Shown here: positions 1-11,400 of the stretch, one piece after another | How positions within the stretch are numbered: the stretch's first letter is position 1 | Layout of the letters: each line of letters starts with the position of its first letter | Source of the DNA: Pomphorhynchus laevis | Lineage: Eukaryota; Acanthocephala; Palaeacanthocephala; Echinorhynchida; Pomphorhynchidae | Length of the DNA stretch: 64,000 bases | NCBI GenBank assembly: GCA_012934845.2 | Contig: WNNJ02003401.1 | Span: 175,041 to 239,040, forward strand | Reading direction: 5' to 3' | Translations under genes and position numbers: made by a program | Notes under the pieces: generated by a model | What the model saw: the letters and a program-made list of their open reading frames with translations, nothing else | Database searches by the model: none | What the model was told of the DNA's origin: nothing

Positions 1-673
1 CCAAACATATATCCTCCCACTGTATATTTTGCCTCATCGATCATCCCCATAGTTTACAATCTCACTTTCTTAGGCTTCCATTTCGATGATCACCATTCCC
101 TTAAACCCTTCGTCCGTGACAAGGTCCGATCATCTAACCTAATTCTCAGTGACTTCCGCCGTATCCGGCTTCTCCCTTATCGACTTCCGTTCTTGTATGA
201 CTCTTCTTTCATAGCTTCTTTTCCCTAAAATCGATTACTGCCTTAGAATTTTCGCCAATTCTCCAAAATCCATCATCCTACCCCTACAACGCATAATCAA
301 CTCCGCCGTTCGAGTGCTCTTTGGTCTACGTCGCTTCGACCACACATCCACATATTTTGCACAACTTTCCTGGTCCACTATCCACATCCGCATCAAACTC
401 CGCCTTCTTCTCGTAACTTTCCGTCTCATCGCTGTCAGCTCCCCATCGTTCATCAACCTCCCTTTCTTAGACGACACTCGACCCACCTCGCTATCGCTGC
501 GTTCCCGTCATACCCTCTTACTCCACGTTCCCAATTACTTCAACAACTACGGTCTCCGATCCTTCCTCGTCGCCGCCTCACTCGCCTGGAATCAACTCCC
601 TCTCGACGTCCGCCGCGCTTCCTCCTTTATCACATTCAAACACCTCATCCGTGCACACCTTCTCGACACATGA
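1..673 (+). mobile_element. CR1/L2-like LINE, 3' end of the RT ORF (cut by window start)
   Basis: The plus-strand frame ending in a stop at 671-673 reads as the extreme C-terminal part of a non-LTR retrotransposon polyprotein. Visible blocks are IDYC near 230, SAVRVLFGLRRFDH near 305-340, then YGLRSFLVAASLAWN and FKHLIRAHLL just before the stop. This 'RSF..AA..LWN.LP....SS...FK..L' ending is typical of the CR1/L2/Rex group. The frame upstream of about 230 contains stops, so the copy is dead as well as truncated by the window edge. Family assignment within the CR1/L2/jockey groups is uncertain. Confidence 0.7.
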
Positions 674-1549
674 TTTACATTTTTGTTTTGTTGTGGTCAT
701 TTAAGCGTGCACTGGCACGCATTTGCCACGTTAAAATAAATATTTTTAAAGGTCATGTATGCGTGCGCTGGCACGCATACGGAGAGAGATCGCCAAGCAG
801 AAGAGAGAAAAGCAGGGACTTAACACTAAACCTTGTGAGATCCGCAGAAAATAGAGATGGGAGAAGTGGATGATGAATTAGAACAAACGCGAAAGGCAGA
901 TAATAAAAGTCGAAACGTGAAATGTCGGTCTGAGTCAGCAGCTGATGAGACCCACTCATCAGCTGTAGCGTGTATCAATAATAGGATCAATACATGTGAG
1001 AATAATGCAGTGCTACAAGCAGAAGAATTTCAGATCACAGATGCAACAATAGTGTTGTACAACAATCTGACATTTAATCAACACCAGTCTCTAAAACATT
1101 ATTTTTAATTAATTATTGTTAATTCAAGCAGGCAATAGTCTACTTTTTGTTAGGTGGTCTCACAAAATGTTTTTAAAATGAAACGTTTTAACATAAAATA
1201 ACTCTTTACTGTCACCCAAGGTTTCCAAAACGATAAAAACTATTATTTCTGTATAGATTGTTTTGAGCTGTTAATTAATTGTAAGTGTGCAAATGTAAGA
1301 TTTACTTTCCTATTTCTCTTATTTGAGAAAATATTTTTTAGTGTGTCTGCCTTTTTTCAAGCGGTTGAGAATTTTAAAAAGTCTGGCATATAATATGGCA
1401 TTGGAAAATCATTTAGTCGAACTCTAAAACGATTTTGGTGATATTTGAGACAAAGTAACCTTGTCAATTTTCCGATATCTGGATTGTAGTTGAACGATGA
1501 TCTTGTACAGTAACAATAAAAAATAATTAAGATTTTCGCCGATTTGTTC
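674..1549. other. Non-coding stretch downstream of the LINE
   Basis: No convincing gene. It holds two near-identical GC-rich palindromes (705-722 and 761-778, core GCGTGC/GCACGC around a 4-base loop), possibly the 3' UTR of the LINE. An 83-codon open frame at 857-1108 is hydrophilic, without recognisable motifs, and probably chance. Confidence 0.4.
705..778. repeat. Duplicated GC-rich palindrome
   Basis: The motif GCGTGC-(A/G)CTG-or-similar loop-GCACGC occurs at 705-722 and again 56 bp later at 761-778. Both are preceded by GGTCAT or TGGTCAT and followed by diverging sequence. The two copies form near-identical 6-8 bp hairpins in AT-rich surroundings. Confidence 0.6.
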
Positions 1550-2278
1550 TAGTTGTGCAAATCTTTCTTATTCAAGAGGGTGTCTTTAACTATTGATTTT
1601 GAATTTACCGTAACTTCCATTGTTGTAAATAAATCATTATATCGGCTTAATCCAATTTCCGCTTCAATTCCTAATGACTTTATATCTGCTGTTTTTTAGT
1701 TCTCATCGAACTTACCCTCTAACGACTCTGTTTCAACTTTCTCTAGACATTTAGTGTAGTATATATTGTATGTTATCATCTTGTAAAGTTTATTCTGGTG
1801 TTTCACCAATATCTTCACCAATATATTCACATCAAACAACGATTATCTAGCTTGTTCTGATTATCTGAAGGTTCAAAGTAAAATTGAATCTTTTGAGAGA
1901 TTACAGTCGTTTGCAAATCGATATTGATAAGATGCACTCAATGAGCAGATAGACAGGTGTCGCATTGAAAATGCTATCATTTACGTTAATGAAATATTTA
2001 TTACCTTCGAATTTTTTCGATTGTATTCCTTAACTGATTGCTCACTCTTTTGTTTGTATGCATAAAACTTGTATCCGTCGAAGAGTAGGTTTCGGGTCGC
2101 TGTAAAGATTTTGTAAGAATGCCAATCGCTTCGTCGAACACTCTAAAAACATTAACTTGTGCTTTTTTATAGCACAAGCACAGCGCGTGTGAGATATTGT
2201 TCATCGAAATATACGGTTTATCTGTGTCGGTATGTCTTTCCAAGCAAGCAATAAGCGCGTTGAACCAATACAACTAGT
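1550..2278 (-). CDS. Unidentified minus-strand exon-like coding stretch
   Basis: The best part is 2001-2278 on the minus strand, a 90-codon open frame that can start after an acceptor-like CTAG at 2278. It includes SHALCLCYKKAQVN and FDEAIGILTKSLQ and ends at a donor-like AG|GTAATA. Further downstream on the same strand, 1716-1793 (NKLYKMITYN) and 1550-1690 (IKSLGIEAEIGLSRY, then a stop) look coding, but the gap between those two is only about 25 bp, too short for an intron. I do not recognise the protein. It may be a decayed gene or several real exons of a gene continuing outside my reading. Confidence 0.3.
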
Positions 2279-2541
2279 GACCAAATGTTGTTGTTCATCG
2301 TCTGAATTGTGAATTAGGTTAAGTTGTTCCAGCTTCAATTATTGATACATTAAAGACATTGAAAAAATCTTGAGAGATAAAATAAAAACAATATTTACTG
2401 GTATCGACTCGTTTATTTAGACTTTACATTTTATATTAAAATATACTATGTAATGTTTGCACATATTCAAAGGTCGCGACAGAAATGACTATAAAATACA
2501 AAAATAAATACTAAACCCACAATCTTCTTCCATTTCAAATA
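2279..2541. other. AT-rich stretch with no recognised feature
   Basis: No open frame of note and no repeat that I can match elsewhere in the window. Confidence 0.4.
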
Positions 2542-2726
2542 TATATTATTACAGGAACGACGAAAAAGAAAATATCCTTTATTTGATAAAATTCTATATT
2601 TCGATAGCTCCTGCTATCATCAGGATTACAAAAAAATCCTGATGATGATAGCAGGAGCTATCGAAATATAGAATTTTTTTATCAAATAAAGGATATTTTC
2701 TTTTTCGTCGTTCCTGTAATAATATA
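2542..2726. mobile_element. Foldback/MITE-like palindromic element, copy 1
   Basis: A nearly perfect palindrome of about 185 bp. Both ends read TATATTATTACAGGAACG on opposite strands, and the arms continue through AAAATATCCTTTATTTG, ATTCTATATTTCG and a GATAGC/GCTATC mini-hairpin to a tiny loop near 2630-2640. It has no coding capacity, so it fits a long-TIR MITE or foldback element. A second full copy lies at 24515-24748 and a decayed relative at about 11110-11300, so this is a dispersed family. Confidence 0.8.
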
Positions 2727-3802
2727 AAAAATACAATTTTTTTTATTTAAAAATATATTTTAAATCTAAATTTAAAATTCAAAATAATTTTAAATTTAAT
2801 GACTATAAAGAAACAGATAATAAAATTAAGTTACCGATCAATTTTCACTGAGAAGAAAAAATGTATTTTAATCCATATCCTTCCAGATTATATTCTAATC
2901 AATGGTAAAGTGATGTATTCAAAATTATTTTTTTAATTAATAATTTTTAATAAAAAATTGTAAAATATAAAATTAAAGATTATTTTTAGTGAACATCGTA
3001 TTACTTTTTAAGTTAAATTGTTTATTTTACTGTTGAAAAAAGTGTTCATATGTTAATTTTGCCAACGGATGAATTCAAAAAATATATGCCATAGTATTTT
3101 CAGAAAATGTTCAATTGTATTTTAAAATATTTGTTTTTGTAAACCGATTTTTTAATTAATTCTAATGATATTTTATCTACTTCAATCTTAGCATTTAATT
3201 TGAGCTATAACTGCTGGTTTTCTTTAATAATTTACTGATTTATTGAATACTTGTCTATTCCGAATGATAAATTTAATATTTTCATTGGGTCTAAGTGAAA
3301 TATAAATAAAATGAATCACGCTTTCGCTGAAGATTTATAAAATTATCAAAAGAACATCACTGTCTACTCAATCACATGACAATTATTTGGCGACAAAATG
3401 TCAATTTTCACAATATTCTTTAATCACATGACTAATGCGACAATTTTATAATGAGAAATAATACTACCAATGAAACGACGAGTGTAGCTTTTATTTAAGA
3501 ATGAAATTTCTGTGAATTCAAATTACATGCATAGTGAACGTACGTGACCTAGAATATTTTCAATTGCAGACAGTCCGATTGCTTTGTTCATAACGTGTTG
3601 CTATAATATTTGCTAGCGTATCAGGTTTAATAGATGCTAAACGATTGTTTTATAATTGCTAAGGTATTTCGCTTTCGCAAGCCGGTGACTTTTATCAAGT
3701 GAGGAATTTTATAGTTTTCGTGAATTTGCCGTCACTGTAACGGCAATGTCAAATGCTACTTACTGGGAACTTTATGGGGATTAATCAACGATAAATTGCA
3801 AT
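2727..3802. other. AT-rich non-coding stretch upstream of candidate IFRD exon 1
   Basis: No gene recognised. A promoter for the downstream gene could lie here (3300-3800) but no convincing core element is visible. Confidence 0.35.
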
Positions 3803-3851
3803 ATGTTGATTATTATTTGTTTAGTGGCGATATTTCTACGTGGGTATTCTG
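3803..3851 (+). CDS. Candidate first coding exon of the IFRD-like gene
   Basis: ATG at 3803 opens 16 codons (MLIIICLVAIFLRGY...) and meets a strong donor, CTG|GTAAGC, at 3851/3852 with one base left over. The next recognised exon (8420) needs exactly one incoming base in its open frame, so the phases agree. The peptide is strongly hydrophobic, like a signal peptide, which is unexpected for the nuclear/cytoplasmic IFRD family. It may instead be a chance ORF or an alternative 5' end. The intron would be 4.57 kb. Confidence 0.3.
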
Positions 3852-4394
3852 GTAAGCCCCATATTTTGAAACTCAAAAGTATATTTTTAAAATAATGTGA
3901 TTAGGATATTACAATTTTACATTGTATTTTAATCTTAATTTCGATGCATCATATATTAATTATTAATCAATTCACAAACATTGAATGAATGAGAATTAAG
4001 TAAGATCTTATAAAGATCTTATAAAGTAAGATCTTATTCTTACTTTATAATCTTATAAAGTAAGAATTTAAAAATTCTTACTTTATAACATTAAAATAAG
4101 ATAACTTATTGTCAAAATTGAAAAAATATATAAAAAATTAGTTTTCTTGCAATTTCAAAATATTTAATATGTAATGATATTGGTTAAATATCATTACATA
4201 TTAATGATATTTATATCATTGATATATCCATATCATTGAAATAAATCCATATAATTGATATTAGATATATTTTTAAAACTCATGTAAATAGTTTTAATGA
4301 TACATTTTAAACTAGAATACTATAAAAATACTATAAAATACTATAAAAAAATAAATTTAAGCCCTTAAGAAAAAAACTTTTATGTATAGTTAAT

Positions 4395-4545
4395 AATATA
4401 CTCTATGCTAGAATAAGATATTACACTAAATAATCAAATTGCATCAGAGGAAATACATCATTAGCATGTTTTAAACCCCAGATATGATGGATCGAGGAAT
4501 ATGGACCGAAACATGATAACATAGCAGCTTATCCTGATGACCTAT
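4395..4545 (+). repeat. Dispersed repeat A, copy 1 (interleaved complementary arms)
   Basis: This shares with 6250-6395 and 22705-22840 the order TAGAATAAGATA, then ATAATCAAATT.CAT.AGAGGAAATAC.TCATT, then GATCGAGGAATATGG, CCGAAAC and ACATAGCAG...CCTGATGACC. The arms CTGCTATGTT/AACATAGCAG and AGGAA/TTCCT interleave as in a pseudoknot in the better-preserved copies. No protein coding. Confidence 0.6.
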
Positions 4546-4739
4546 TTTCCTTGTTCATATACATCAGTGGCGATGCACCAAATCCGGTAAAAGGTAATTG
4601 ACTGCCTTGCACCCGGATGTCTAAGAATCATTACAATACATGCAGGCACAAAATTCAAACTTATCTTCCATCAGGATTTTAACGCAAAGCGCAACATATG
4701 AAAACGTTAACCATTCACAAAACAATCATGAAAAGTTGA

Positions 4740-5828
4740 TGATTCGAAAATCAGCAGATTTCGTTGTCATCATTTACTAAGTCTAACCCGATCTTTTCTG
4801 ATGATCACTTCACAATTTCTTCCTTCAACATGGATTCAAACTTAGCTACAATATACAATAACGTAATCCACGGAAAGCCAAACTTAATACGCTTGTCGAA
4901 GTGCAATGGCGTAAAGCAGTTTGTTGCAACGATAGCTGAGCTTCTAGTGTAATTGAATCTAACTACTATAAAGCATAAATGGCGCTAAATTTTATCTCAA
5001 CTAAACTTCAAAGGATTGACTTCAAGAAATAATTTTCGTTGGGACTAACTGAAGCTGTCATTTACAATTATGGAATAATGGTGACCTGAAACACTATTTT
5101 CGTAGATTTAATTCTTACGAATGAAAAAGGCAATATGCAAACCGAGCCTAAATTAAATAACAGATCGGATACTAAACCTCGAGTTTTAAACGCATCTGAA
5201 TAATGTGAATGGATGACCGTACCATTAACGATAAACTTAAATACCTACATCTAAATCAAGCTATTATGGATATTATTCCATTTTCACTTAGTAGATGTTC
5301 CGTGCACAATAATATTCCGTTATATCATCCTTGATAACGTAATAGTCGCTCCAAAAACACAAGAATCTGTAGATCCTTACGGAATGAATGCAAAAATGTT
5401 ATTTGAATTATTGACATATCATGACAATGAGTGAAAATACCTAGCAGAGATTTGTCGATTTTGCAATACACATCGCAACAACACGAATAAGTTCACTTTG
5501 AAAACTTTAAAGTATGCAGACTAATTGCTTTGGACAAAATTCCAGGCTTTCTTCATATCGAAATCAGAAAGGTGACAGATTGAATTCTCGGAATAGTTCT
5601 TTCATGACCATTTGCAATGAATTGATGAGTGTTACAGGCAAAGCACAACCATGTGCAGAATAACGACGTGAAACAGAATCGGGTATCCATTACATTAGGA
5701 AAACATTCGAAAATTGAAAATGTCAAATTTTTTGACATTTCTAAAATTCTTAATCCCAATGAAGCTCATTTGAGGAAGCTTAAATATCGCACATTTATAA
5801 TAAATTACGTAAAAAAAAACAAAAAATA
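4740..5828 (+). pseudogene. Decayed coding sequence, product not recognised
   Basis: Short open runs in changing frames share a coding flavour. 4764-4952 reads KSNPIFSDDHFTISS and VKQFVATIAELLV. Around 5340-5430 are DNVIVAPKTQES and GMNAKMLFELLTYH, and 5629-5829 reads SKIENVKFFDISKILN then LRKLKYRTF before a stop. The absence of introns and the many frame changes suggest a dead retrocopy or a mobile-element ORF. I could not place the family. Confidence 0.35.
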
Positions 5829-5929
5829 AATTTATATTTCATTTTATCATTATTATAAAGAAAGTATATATCTAGATATAAACATTAAATTAACATCAAT
5901 TAAATTTTAATTTATATCGTAAGGATTAC

Positions 5930-6395
5930 ATATTTAAATTTACAAGAAACATATTTCTGCATGGACATTCATGCATACAATATAATAAAAATATAATACA
6001 TTAAATAATTTAATTTTATTAAATAATGAAATTTATTAAATCTAAATTATATAAAGATATGAAATATATTATATAAAGATATGATATAAAGATAATGGTT
6101 TTCTTTAAAATTATTTAAATAATTTAATAGATGCATATTTTAAACTACGTTACTATAAAAATACAATCAAACAGAAAATAGTAAATAAAATTCCTAAGTT
6201 GAAAAGTTTGAACTCTTAAACAGGAATTTTTTATTTGTGAATAATAAATAATATACTTTGTATTAGAATAAGATACTAGATAATCAAATTTCATAAGAGG
6301 AAATACGTCATTCGCATGTATTTGGGCCGCTGCTATGTTGGGTCGTGGAATAGGATTCGTAACATAATAACATAACAGTTCCTTTTATATATAGT
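5930..6395 (+). repeat. Dispersed repeat A, copy 2 (longer)
   Basis: This begins with TTACAAGAAACATATTT and the small palindrome GCATG/CATGC (5950-5975), which recurs four times at 55.6-56.4 kb. It ends with the GCTGCTATGTTGGGTCG...ATAACATAACAGTTCCT block shared with the copies near 4.4 and 22.8 kb. Non-coding. Confidence 0.6.
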
Positions 6396-7189
6396 ACACA
6401 ATACTCTGTTAGGTTATCTGATTCTTACTTACATGCTGTGATCATTATTTTAGGCGTTTAAATGTATAAACTTACATAATGCTACAAATGACCTACAAAA
6501 TTTTGCTAAGGATTGTCCAGAAATGTGTACGTCTTCCGAATCAAACTAATTCGAAATGAATTACCAAGCACGATAGTGCAGTTCTAATCGCCTTTATGCG
6601 AAAATTGTTTCAATTAACATCTTTCCATAGCTTTGATTCAGACTAATTAATTAACAATGATCTAATTAATTCTTAAAATATTTCTCGTCCGTTTGAAGTC
6701 AATTCACTCTTTTTAGACATTTTTAATTTGAAAGCTGCTTTGAATTAATATTTTAGCACTGTTGTTAGATGAAAGAATCTAAAAGCCTATATTTTCCTTA
6801 TTTGCTATTATAATTTGCTATTATTAAGGTCAAACAATTTTCTTTTCATGATCTTTTGATATATGTGCCAGTATACGAGTAACTTTACATTCTCAAATTA
6901 ATTAATGGTGAATAAAACGCCGTTATAGTCGATAGCTTTGTCGTTATCCAGAAAAGAAGAATCATGATATTTACTAAATTGGTCTTTAGTAATTTGTTTT
7001 AGTGACGATTAACTTGTCAACTGAAAAAATTATTTCTTATTTTAGATTTAGTATATCACTGAAATTAATTCACCCCGTTGAATTACTTATTATAATAATT
7101 AAATGTTAACTCCATATAAAGGATCAGTCATATTGGCATAATAGTCAATCATATTAATTATCCATATTCATTGCTTACACGAGTTGTAT

Positions 7190-7350
7190 TCTTTCACTGG
7201 TCGGTTTGATATTATCCTCGTGTGGTTGTTTAAATCCTATCAGCATCACTTTACACTACAACCAGCGTGGGATCACTGCTGATGAGGTCCACTCACGCTA
7301 ATTGGAACGTACAGTGATGCTTATAGGATTCAAACAACTCATATTTATAT
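7190..7350. repeat. Small foldback repeat, also at 18.6 kb
   Basis: Arms around 7225-7250 and 7310-7345 are complementary (AAATCCTAT.AGCATCACT against AGTGATGCT.ATAGGATT). The block from GGTCGG...TTATCCTCGTGTG to ACACTACAACCAGCGTGGG recurs on the opposite strand at 18597-18690, so this is a small dispersed non-coding element. Confidence 0.6.
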
Positions 7351-7430
7351 TCTACTTTGCAATATACGTATTAATTGGTATATTTTACTAAAATTAAAAG
7401 TTATGTCAGCTTCATTATAAAAACATATAT

Positions 7431-7458
7431 ATACGACAAAACTAAAGTTTTGTCGTAT
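7431..7458. repeat. Perfect 13-bp hairpin
   Basis: ATACGACAAAACT and its exact reverse complement are separated by two bases. No repeat copy seen elsewhere. Confidence 0.8.
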
Positions 7459-8419
7459 CGCATAATATATTTTTATTAATATATACATCTTTTATTTGTA
7501 AATTCAAGATTAATTTATGAATTTATTAATTTTAATTCATCTACAACTGCTAGGAACAAAACCCAAATAATTTAGGCGGTTAAATCACTAATTTGATTTA
7601 GTATTAGTTGGATTTGAGGAAATTAATTAAATTATTACTTTTTAAGCTAAAACTATCATTTTGTTCTTTTGACTTTTCAAAATTGCTTTATTTATAACCA
7701 TTGATGTATGAATTTTTTAAAATATTCAATAACATATTAATTTACATATTCGTGATCCATATTAATGATTAATTTAATTGTAATTAATAATATTTTAATT
7801 ATAGCTGCTGCGATATCCATAATAATTTACTTTATTAGTCGTATAATATTTCCAGATTGACTTTATTTATCCGTAATTTGAACTTGCTGTCTTCGCACAT
7901 GATATGAAATGAAATATTTCGTATTTATATATTTCGTAGCCAGAAGTTATTAATGCTGCAATCAATATCAGAAAGATATTACGAAAATTTAACAACACAA
8001 ATCTGTATAATTCTGTCAAATCGATTCTATCAGATCGTTACTTAATATTGTTCATTTTTCATACTCCAGAGACCTTTTTAATTTTACATGTTAGACAACT
8101 TTTGTGCAATTACGCATAATTTATAATTCCAACTTATAATACCATTTCAAAGTTATACTATAAAATTAGTATTAGATTTCATTTATTTTAAATTTATTTA
8201 CTAATTTCGAAATTTTAGATGTTTCCGTCGATTGGCGTGTCAATTATGTTTTTATAATTGAGTTCGTTTGCTGACAAACTTTTCGATTTTTATCTAATAA
8301 TCTATTTAACTTTCTCATTATAAGATTCTTCCAAACAATACATGGGAAAACAAAAGAAACAAAAGAGTACTTTGTAAAAATTTTTGCTTGATGTTTTGAA
8401 CTTATTTTTATTTTTACAG

Positions 8420-11400
8420 ATGGTAGCTATAATAGATACCTAACTGACAATGACTGCAGCAAGACTGATCGAAGTAAGTCTGACAGTTGTCTGGATGACT
8501 TTGAAGATGAGTATAATCAAGACGGACATAATTGCACGATTCAATGCGACGTAGAACAGGCTTTCAATAATCTTTCAATGCACAGTCTAGATAATGATTC
8601 AAATTCCGATCAGCTCATAGTCGATGGAATTGATATCGCTCTCGATAAGATTACTGATAAGCGGTAAATCGTTCAAAGAGATGGGTTTAAGTTTCATCTT
8701 CTATTACTAGCGTCTTTTGGGATTTTTTTTTAATTTTTATTAAATGTGAATTTAAAAAAAAACTTTACATTTAAAAGTTAACAAACACACAAATATTCCA
8801 GCTTATTCCTTCTAATTACTTACACATACAATTGACTTATTGCAATTTAATTGGTTTTAATTATTTAGATAATTAATTATAATTTAATTATTTTGTAATT
8901 TAAATATTCGGATATAATTGACTTTAAACTTTTAATTCGAATATATTTTTTATATTTATTGAACTAATAATATGTCAAGTTATTTAGAAAATTTTTACAT
9001 ATCGTATGTGAACTCTTAAGATATTGCCCTTAATTCTTTAGCATATCGTATGTATGCTTTTAATATATCGTCTGTAAGCTTTCGGCAGTTAATTTCTAAA
9101 ATGTAATATCTGCCTTCTAAAGTAAAGGCATAATATATGCATTTTTTGTTTTGTTCTGTACATTTAAGCCAATAATTGCAAAATTAGCTGCTTTAATCGA
9201 ACATAATTTGATAAATGCATAATTTGATTGCATTTAATTACAAAAACGAGTAGTTTGCATTCGTATTTCTTAATTGAGCTGCGAAAATAAACAAGGTCAC
9301 ATGCTTTCTAATTATGAATTAAACCATAATTTAATCAAGTTTGTTATGATTATAAATGCGTTAAAAACTCGTTTATCACATTCTTATAGTGAACATATTT
9401 TTAGTTCAAATATCAAAACCCAAGGGATTCAGCAGATTGCAGTTATTTTATTAGATCTATGTGGACGTGAACGTACAATTGCAAATAGAGCAGAAACTAT
9501 CTTCGATGTTCTCTGTGGAATATTCAAACGTGGTAGTAATACTCAAAATAAAATATTGGCTTGTCAGTCTCTATCCGCTTTCGCGGCTTTTCTCGCAAAC
9601 AGCGAATTGCTCGATCATGAATCCGTATTTGAACAATTATGTTCCAATTTATTGTATTCTGTTAGTAACGCTGACGAAAATGAAAGTTTACGCATGGCAT
9701 ACATTAGCTTACTATGTGCTTACCAATTACTCGGAATCGCTAATGAATGTCCTTTCCGTAAAAGAGAGTTAATTTTATCGCTTGAAAATATATTTCTGGA
9801 ATGTAGACTCGGTGGGTCTGCTGAGAATCTACAAGAACAGGCAATATCATGTTGGTGCACATTAATACCTTATTCTCTTAAAGACGATCATCGTTTCACA
9901 GTTGCTTCTATAGAAAGGTATTTTCTATTTGCATTTGATGGCTTGAAGTTTTAAATATTTAACTTAAAGTTTTAAATATTTTATTTTAATGAATTCAATT
10001 TTGATTTTTATTGTTGATTAGAGCAATTTTTGAAATAAATACAAACAGCTTATCGCGTTCGATATTAAGTTCCTTGAGCACATAATTGGGTAACTTTTAA
10101 ATAAAAAGCTATTAAAATATTAAAATAGAATTTTTGTACAGCAAACATTTTTATGCAATCATTTGTGCAATATTCATTTTATAAATCAATATGTGTTAAT
10201 ATACTAGTATATCTAATAAAAATTATACCTAATAAATAATTATTAAAAAATTATTTAATATTATTTAATTATTAATTAATTATTTTAATAATTAATTAAT
10301 AATTAATATTATTTATAATTAAATTATTATTAATAATTAAATTATTTTATTAATAAAAAATTATTAATTTTTTATTAATAAAAAATTATGTAGAAAAAAT
10401 TAAAAAATTAAAAATTAAAAAAAATTAAAAAATTATTATTAAAGATTTTTCACTGATAAAAATGCATTAATAATTAATTTAAACAATTTATATTTTTTTT
10501 TAACATGACGATAATGTATAATTAAACAATAACAATTTAAATAATTCATACATAATTCTCGGGTTTCTCTTCGTCATCTTTCTCGGTTTGTTCATCCACG
10601 TTCATCTTGTCTTCCTCCTTCTTCTAGGCTTCATCGGGCTCAGCCTCGTTATCAGACATATGCCTTTCGCACTTCTTCTACATGACCAACATAATAGGAT
10701 ACTGGATAGACTAGGAGTGCTTATTCACAATGTCCTTGAAGGTACTCCTCCAACTGATCCTCCATTAGTCGGAGTGTTATCTTTGCCCCGCCGCCCAGGC
10801 GTTCACCCGTAGTGTCATGGCGCACTGTGAAGTTTCTGCCCGCACTCGACTCCCATATGTACTGCTCGTCGTTATTATGCTTGGACACGACAGTGACCTT
10901 GTCAGAGATCAAATATGCCGAGTTGAAGCATACTCTAAACTGCCCAATCATGATAATGTCGGCTCCGCTCTGTAGGGCCTCTATAATGGTCCGCGTCCCA
11001 CTGCTGGCAATCGTACCCAAATTGTTCACCATGTCGCTCTTCGTAATGCCAACGCCGGTGTCCATGATGCTGCTTGTTTCCCTTTATATTGAGATCATTT
11101 ATATTTTTAATTAATTCACAGGAATGAAATAAGTGAGTGAAAATGTTTATAAAAGATCACAATATTTCGATAATTCTTGCTGTCATCTTAGGAAATTGTA
11201 AAGTTTTTAAAAGAATTTTTTTTTAATTTTCTGAGATAGCAGATTTTTTCGAAGCATTTTTGGAATTTAACTTTTTCACTTTCTTCGTTTCTGTAAATTA
11301 GTACAAATTTAAGGTAGAAATGAATATTTTTAATTTTAATATTGTCAATGCTATACTACACAAGGTGAATACATCCATAATCTTAGCGACTTGTCTAATC

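Larger units (their letters stand above)
3852..8419. other. Long AT-rich intron or upstream region with repeats
   Basis: Apart from the separate entries below (two copies of a dispersed repeat, a decayed coding stretch, a hairpin and a small foldback) I see no gene. 3980-4270 is packed with short alternating inverted repeats of AAGATCTTATAAAG-like and ATGATAT-like sequence. Confidence 0.4.

Noticed and set aside
2590-2690. Intact hammerhead ribozyme
   Set aside because: CTGATGA and GAAA are present, but the second stem is offset by one base and no clear cleavage site with a third stem could be drawn; kept only as a low-interest idea.
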